Assembly (NCBI GenBank): GCA_038049695.1
Contig: CP142451.1
Location: forward strand, 10,166,001 to 10,230,000
Direction: 5' to 3'
Source of the DNA: Cinnamomum chago
Taxonomy: Eukaryota > Streptophyta > Magnoliopsida > Laurales > Lauraceae
DNA length: 64,000 bases
Program-made: the position numbers and the translations under genes
In this document: positions 58,846 to 64,000 of the stretch, one piece after another
Layout: every line of letters starts with the position of its first letter
How positions within the stretch are numbered: the stretch's first letter is position 1
The notes under the pieces: model-generated
Seen by the model: the letters and a program-made list of their open reading frames with translations, nothing else
The model's database searches: none
Told to the model about the DNA's origin: nothing

Positions 58846-59436
58846 ACGTATACAACAATCTAAGATATTGATAAAATATTAATCCTATATTTTCTAGGGA
58901 AACAATCGAATCTTGACCTGGTCCAAGTTGAGTAAACAGAATTTTGACCTTAACAGGCCCTGGTTGTTGCTTTCTAGTTTTTATACGTTTCCTAGATGCA
59001 TGAACTTGGCTAAGTTGGGTCGATATCTTACCAGAGTTTTTTAAACAATGGTCTCACTATCAAGAGCTTGAATTCTAAGTGGATCATTTTACCAGTTTTG
59101 ATAAAAACTAGGTGGCAGGCAGATGACGTCTACACAATCCTTTGCTGGTTACTTCCAGTACCCAATGTTATTCCCCATTGGAGCATGTCATCTCTTTAAT
59201 TTGGTAGGGAAAAAAAAAAAAAAAAAGCTAAGATTTTCAGGGCCCTTGGTTTCATATCTTGGTTCCCCACCTAACTTATGGAACTTTGTCCTTTTGGAAA
59301 GATATATAGTTACTAGGAAAAGGGTTCCCCACAAAACATGCAAAATCTTAATTGATGGGTTCTCTTAACATAAATCCTTGTCCACAATCCATGTAGTTAA
59401 TTGGTACTCTTCAAAAGCAGATTTATGTGAGCTCAA

Positions 59437-59694
59437 GGGCATGTTTGTTACATAAAATACATGGGAATTTAATACATAAGAATTAATGGTTCATGAACTC
59501 CATCTTCAAAGGTTTTTAAAGAGGCTGAGGGATGAAGGAAATCAGGTGGATGTGACCTTGACTTTACTAATTTTTGAATCCCCTTCCCTTGATTCAGTTT
59601 CCATGGAAGAAAATATTATTAGATGCTAATTGATCTTCATTTTTTAATCACTTAGGCATGAGTTCCCATGTATTCTATGCAATCAAATGGGGCC
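59437..59694. mobile_element. MITE-like element downstream of the ERF gene
   Basis: Left end GGGCATGTTTGTTACATAAA with ATACATGGGAA; the reversed right end has GGCCCCATTTGATTGCAT with AGAATACATGGGAA. Flanks CAA and TAA do not make a clean target duplication. Related to the element at 62037-62252. Confidence 0.55.
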
Positions 59695-60380
59695 TAAGGA
59701 AAGAGATAAAAAAAAAAAGAAGTTTTCCCATTAGTGATAGTGTAGAGAAGTACTACTACAAGGGGAACTAAACGGGTCGGTTTGGGTTGGTTCTAAACTG
59801 GTCCCAACCCTATTCTTTTTGTCGGATCCTTTTGTTAATCCGGTAGACATGTAAATGAGTTGGGTTTTGGATTGGATTCGGGTTGTTTTGGTGCTATATG
59901 GGTTGGATCCTCTTGCTAATTAGATAATTAAGGATCCGTCGCAGTCCCTACTACTTGCCTTTCGAATCTATTTTCTGTTAGTTACTGTTATTTTACATGT
60001 TGGGGTCCATATGGCTCATCTAATAAGCCCCGCTGTGGTAGCCCACATGCAAACATTCTTACCCTTTCTCTATCCCATCATGTTTGGAGATTATGTCAGA
60101 TTGATGTCATTGAATCATTAGTTTGGCAAGTGCTTCGGAGCCATCTTTCGATTTCACGTAGATGGTAATTTTATTTATATTTGGGACCAGCACATGCTGA
60201 GAATACTTGTTCACGTAAAAGATACAAAAACTCGACAATCTTCAAAACGTTTCTCTATTCCATCATATGTTTTTGACATTCATTTATTTAGACAGCCCTA
60301 AGTAGATGAGAGATTGTCCTCACAAAAAACAGGTAGATGAGAGATTAGATCAACACATTTATATAACAAAAGATTCCATT

Positions 60381-60413
<33 letters not shown>

Positions 60414-60420
60414 CAAAAAC

Positions 60421-60722
60421 TACAAAAAAGAAAAAAAAAAACAGAGAGCAAGGCAGAAGTTGTAAGATAAAAAAAGAACTAAAGAACTATTTTGTTCCAT
60501 GGAAAGAGAACAAGAAAAACCAATGAACAGGACAATTTCTCCTCTCATATTACACAAAAAGAAAGAAGAGATTGAACCCAAAAAAACAAAAAAAACAAAA
60601 AAAAAAAAAACAAAGACCAAAAAAGATGGAAAATAAAGAAGAGAAAGCAAACAGAACAGGGGAAGGAGAAAAGGGAGGATGAAGCATGAACAAGGTGAGG
60701 CTTTTGAGTTCATGAGATGAAT
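60421..60722 (-). other. Probable 3' UTR of the ERF gene
   Basis: It follows the ERF stop in the sense direction and is T/pyrimidine-rich on that strand. The ORF inside is a composition artefact. A polyadenylation site was not fixed. Confidence 0.4.
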
Positions 60723-61364
60723 TCAACAAGAGGAATTGAGTAGCTCCTCCAAATAAGCCACCCCTAGATCCTCCAACTCTACTACATTCTCTCTCCTACC
60801 GGGCTCTCTACCTTTCTTCTTCCTCGTTGAGGACTTCTTCCTCATGGAGTGCCTCTTCTTCAAAGCCACAACAGGGGAGCACCCATCATCGCAATACGCC
60901 ATCTCGCGCAGCGACTCCTGGACGCGCTCCACCGGAAAATTGAGGATCGCTGTCGCCCCCCTCATCGAAAACGCCGCCTGATCATAGGCCAAAGCAGCAG
61001 CCTCAGCGCTATCAAACGTTCCCAGCCAAACCCTTATCCCCTGCCTCGTCGAGTCTCTAATCTCCGCCGCAAACTTCCCCCACGGGCGCCTCCGAACTCC
61101 TCTATAGCACTTCTCCTTCATTGTCGCCTTCGCTTCATCTTCTTTCCTTCCTGAATTCACCTCTTCTTCCTTAATCTTTATCGTCGGCATGAATTGATCA
61201 GTCTCCGACGCTTCTCTGGCGGCCGAGGTGAGCATGTTGAATAAGAGCATCTCTTCGGGGTCGTTCTCGTTGAACGGAATGTGACCCTCCCACGAGGGAG
61301 ACCCAGATGAAGAAGATGCAGGTGAGAATTCTGAAAGTTGGTATTGAAAGAAGGAAGTATCCAT
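60723..61364 (-). CDS. AP2/ERF transcription factor, group IX (ERF1/ERF15-like)
   Basis: Intronless, 213 residues. One AP2 domain at about 86-144 ([37 protein letters not shown]), with the Ala100 and Asp104 positions that mark ERF rather than DREB proteins and predict GCC-box binding. An acidic N-terminal motif [10 protein letters not shown] (37-46) is typical of group IX. A basic nuclear-localisation stretch lies at about 169-191. The C-terminal [14 protein letters not shown] (196-209) matches the EDLL-type activation motif of subgroup IXc. Family members act in the nucleus as activators of ethylene/jasmonate and pathogen-response genes. The ATG is the first in frame and begins MDTSFFQY. Closest subgroup member is not decided. 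Confidence 0.94.
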   Translation of the reverse strand: MDTSFFQYQLSEFSPASSSSGSPSWEGHIPFNENDPEEMLLFNMLTSAAREASETDQFMPTIKIKEEEVNSGRKEDEAKATMKEKCYRGVRRRPWGKFAAEIRDSTRQGIRVWLGTFDSAEAAALAYDQAAFSMRGATAILNFPVERVQESLREMAYCDDGCSPVVALKKRHSMRKKSSTRKKKGREPGRRENVVELEDLGVAYLEELLNSSC

Positions 61365-61685
61365 TGGAGGGAGGGGACTAGATAGGAAGAGATGAGATGG
61401 GGTGGTGTGGTGCTCTGCTTACAATTTCTATAATTGAAGTAGAAGAAGAAGAAGAAGAAGAAGATGATGATTTCTTCTCTTAGTTCTTTGATACCTTTGG
61501 CAGCAAAGAGTCCATTTTGGTTTGAAAATATATCAATGGCAGGGCCTTAAATACATGAATGGAAGTGAAGGGAGAGAGAGAGAGAGAGATTGGATGAATT
61601 GAGAGTGAGAGTGGAAAAGCAGGGGAAGAACTTGGGCAGGGGAGGATGCTTTCCCTCACGTGGGTCAATGACGCACGGCGGCCAG
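61365..61685 (-). promoter_or_regulatory. ERF promoter with clustered stress-type motifs
   Basis: In the gene's sense direction a TATA-like TATTTAAGG lies at 61553-61545, about 180 bp before the ATG, followed by a (TTC)n-rich 5' UTR (61463-61440). About 105-130 bp upstream of the TATA are, within 26 bp, a G-box CACGTG (61657-61662), W-box TTGACC (61668-61663), TGACG as-1-type motif (61669-61673, plus strand) and GCC-box core GCCGCC (61682-61677). Motifs are seen; function is inferred. Confidence 0.55.
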
Positions 61686-64000
61686 GTCAGTCCCATTGGC
61701 TCCTTTTGGATTTTGGTACGTATGCAAAATTGTCTGCTTCTCCTTGTCCCTTCCCTATCAAAAACCAGCCTACTGTGCATTGTAACGTGGCGAGCCCTCA
61801 CTCCTCCATCCACATAAATCATCTTTGGCAGTTTGAATGGAAGTTGGGGTTTTTATTTTTTTTTTAACTGTGCATCTCCCTTTCTCCCCTTCCTTTCGCA
61901 TCTAACATTTTTTGATTGTGTTCTCACTCAATATGATTTGTCGGATGTTTGTGAGAAATTGTGTAACCCACTTGTCATGGAATTTTGTCGGATGAAATAG
62001 TTGATAAATACACAATTGACGGGAGCAAGAGTTTCGTCTGTTTGCTTTAAAATACATAGGAATTGAATACATATAATTCAACTCATCATTAGTAATTAAA
62101 ATTGAAGATTGAGCGCGGCGAGGAGGGGTTTGGGGGTGTTTTAAAACGAAAGATTATTTAATGCTCATTTTTAAATTTCACATTTGACCATCATTTTTAA
62201 CTACTTATGTTTTGAGTTCTTTGTATTCAATTCTTATGTAATAAACATGCAAAGTAGAACTCTTTAAATTCTAAATTTAAAGGGAGTTGAAAACTCTTGG
62301 TTGATCATCTAAAATATATGTGATTGGACAAAGACATTTAGATCAAAGTCCAGTTTGACCCTATATGTGGCTAGCAATGTTATAATGTAATTAAACTCAT
62401 TGTGCATTAACTTATCAAGGAAAATTTCCTTGAAAGGGCTAGTTGGTCATCTAGAAAATCTAACATTGGCATTCAAGTTTGCAATAGACTACGACCATTG
62501 GACAATGACATTTGGACTGAAGCTCATTTCGAACCCATATAGGCCTAGCAATATTATATTGTACATAGACTCAATGTATAGTATTGGATCCAGGAAACTT
62601 CCCTTGAAAGTAGGTGTGGAATAAGGAAATCGGGGTGGGGGAACCAAAATTTTCTATAAATTTGGGGGGTTTTCCAAGTTTTTTTTGGGCCAAAATGTAT
62701 AAAAAATAAGTAAATTCTCATAACCGTAAGGGGGTGTTCCAAATTTCTTTTGTTTCCGCCGCCTACTTGAAAGGGCCATCATATATAGTACTATATCTTG
62801 AAAAAAATTGTGTGCACGCGGTGTGCATGAGTGTTTTTATCTAAGGTGGCAATACTCAACTCGGCCCGGTAATTTTAGTTTTCGGTTAAGATTTTCAACA
62901 TGATTAATAAATGGTTGGATTTAGGTTGATCATATATACATGTTAAACCAGTCAGCCCGACCCAACCTGTTGTGGAGTAACTCGTCAATCACACTAGGCA
63001 AATGAGGATATGACAATCCAAAGAACTCAAAACAGGGTCCTTATCTAGATGGATGATGCCAAAACACCTTGTGGTTGCACCACCCTACCAATTCAATTCC
63101 ATCCATTGAATGTGAGCCAGTGATTGTTTATTTATTTCTTGACCGTCCATTTGAGGGCCAACATTGAGCAGTTGCAATGTTCTTATCCAACTTACATCAT
63201 GTGATTTTTAACAAAAAGAGAAATAGAAATGAAAGTAACATCATGTAACTCAGACTCATATGCTAAGAGTGGACTGTCACAAAATTTTAAGTTGAGTGAG
63301 ACTCACATTTGAATTAACTCCAGATCCATACAGAATAGAATAGCAAAAAGTTACCCAGTACTGAGAAAAACAAAAAGAAATTACAAGATTCTCAATAGGA
63401 AATCTATATAAAGAAAGAGAGAGAAATATGTGACATAAGACGTAACTAGTCTAAATACAGACCCCTTTGAACTGAGAGAAATTGTTGAAAGTCCTCCCAT
63501 ATAGCAGGACATAGAATGCAAGGTTGCTTTCTTCACTTGTTGGAATTTGAGGCCAGTCCAACATATGATATATAACAATTTCTACAGTATCATCCTGTAC
63601 AGTTTAATTTAATGCACTTTCCATTTTCTTCAATTCAAAGTTAGTCCAGTCAAAATTGGCAATGATCTCCTGTCTGGATTCATGTGATCAGCTGTGCAAT
63701 ATTTTACTATATGTCTCCTGTGAAGGAAAGAAGACTACACATTTTTATATCTCTAGTTCCCAATCCTATTTTAATTAACAATATGCAATTCTGATTCTAG
63801 TCCAGAGGAACAAGTGGTCTTTTATTTGGCAGAGTTTTAGAAATATGGGTGTCCATGAATGACCATGAATTTGAATACCAGCTTTGTACAAGCAATAACA
63901 TCATAAGCAATTATAGGAGGAAGAATTATTGGACAACCTGATCATTAGCCATCAAAAGGAATTGGAATGTGAGGAGTGTAGAGTGTGACTTTCATGGACC
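61686..64000. other. Spacer upstream of the ERF gene to the window end
   Basis: No convincing coding frame on either strand. Contains the MITE-like element at 62037-62252. Short GGCCCGG and AGCCCGACCC motifs near 62860-62970 recall decayed transposon ends. Otherwise unremarkable AT-rich DNA. Confidence 0.45.
62037..62252. mobile_element. MITE-like element upstream of the ERF gene
   Basis: Left end CTGTTTGCTTTAAAATACAT with AGGAATTGAATACA. The reversed right end reads GCATGTTTATTACATAAG with AATTGAATACA. These are alike and similar to the ends of the element at 59437-59694. No clean target duplication. Confidence 0.5.

Larger units (their letters stand above)
55563..60420. other. Spacer between RPS5 and the ERF gene
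   Basis: The first few hundred bases are likely RPS5 3' UTR. No convincing coding frame follows. Contains a Harbinger-like MITE (56425-56755), another MITE (59437-59694), a possible inverted-repeat remnant near 57537-57783, and AT runs near 58811-58841 and 60388-60411. Confidence 0.45.

Noticed and set aside
1-64000. tRNA, rRNA or known microRNA genes
   Set aside because: No cloverleaf-type sequence, rRNA core or familiar plant miRNA was recognised on either strand by eye; a tRNA and miRNA scan would settle it.

Overview
This is nuclear genomic DNA from a flowering plant. The genes have spliced plant structures, one product is a nucleus-encoded chloroplast ribosomal protein, there is a plant AP2/ERF transcription factor, and plant-type LTR retrotransposons and small inverted-repeat transposons are frequent. 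Long AT-rich introns (3-4.5 kb) and many degraded transposons suggest a medium or large genome. The sequence alone does not fix the species; a basal eudicot or magnoliid is a guess.

Layout. (1) 1-11 kb, minus strand: a type-1 serine/threonine protein phosphatase (PP1/TOPP) gene of four coding exons, including a 7-codon last exon about 4 kb from exon 3. Its introns hold LINE and Ty1/copia relics and a tandem repeat. (2) 9.2-12.3 kb and about 30-36 kb: a partial duplication of the 5' half of the PP1 gene. The second copy keeps an intact exon 1 but has no exons 2-4. (3) 14.0-28.8 kb: a nested transposon cluster. An older gag-only Ty3-type element (about 3.2 kb without the insertion) was split by a very young 11.6-kb Athila-type Ty3 element. 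Both have clear 5-bp target duplications. (4) 31.3-34.9 kb: a LINE-like insertion in the duplicated PP1 segment, with a 16-bp target duplication and internal minisatellites. (5) 37.9-40.6 kb, plus strand: an intronless splicing factor 1 (SF1/branch-point binding protein) gene with seven telo-boxes at its 5' end. (6) 40.6-51.2 kb: no convincing gene; a copia LTR inverted repeat and a hAT-type MITE. (7) 51.2-55.6 kb, plus strand: chloroplast ribosomal protein S5 in two exons, with a hAT-type MITE in the intron. (8) 55.6-60.7 kb: spacer with MITEs. (9) 60.7-61.4 kb, minus strand: an intronless group IX ERF transcription factor with a compact cluster of stress-type promoter motifs. (10) 61.7-64 kb: spacer.

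The four host genes (a phosphatase, an RNA-splicing factor, a plastid ribosomal protein and an ethylene/defence-type transcription factor) are independent and share no pathway visible here. I found no tRNA, rRNA, CRISPR or clearly new multi-gene system. The most unusual items are the orphan PP1 first exon, the young but frame-broken Athila element inside a gag-only element, and the telo-box array in the SF1 coding sequence.
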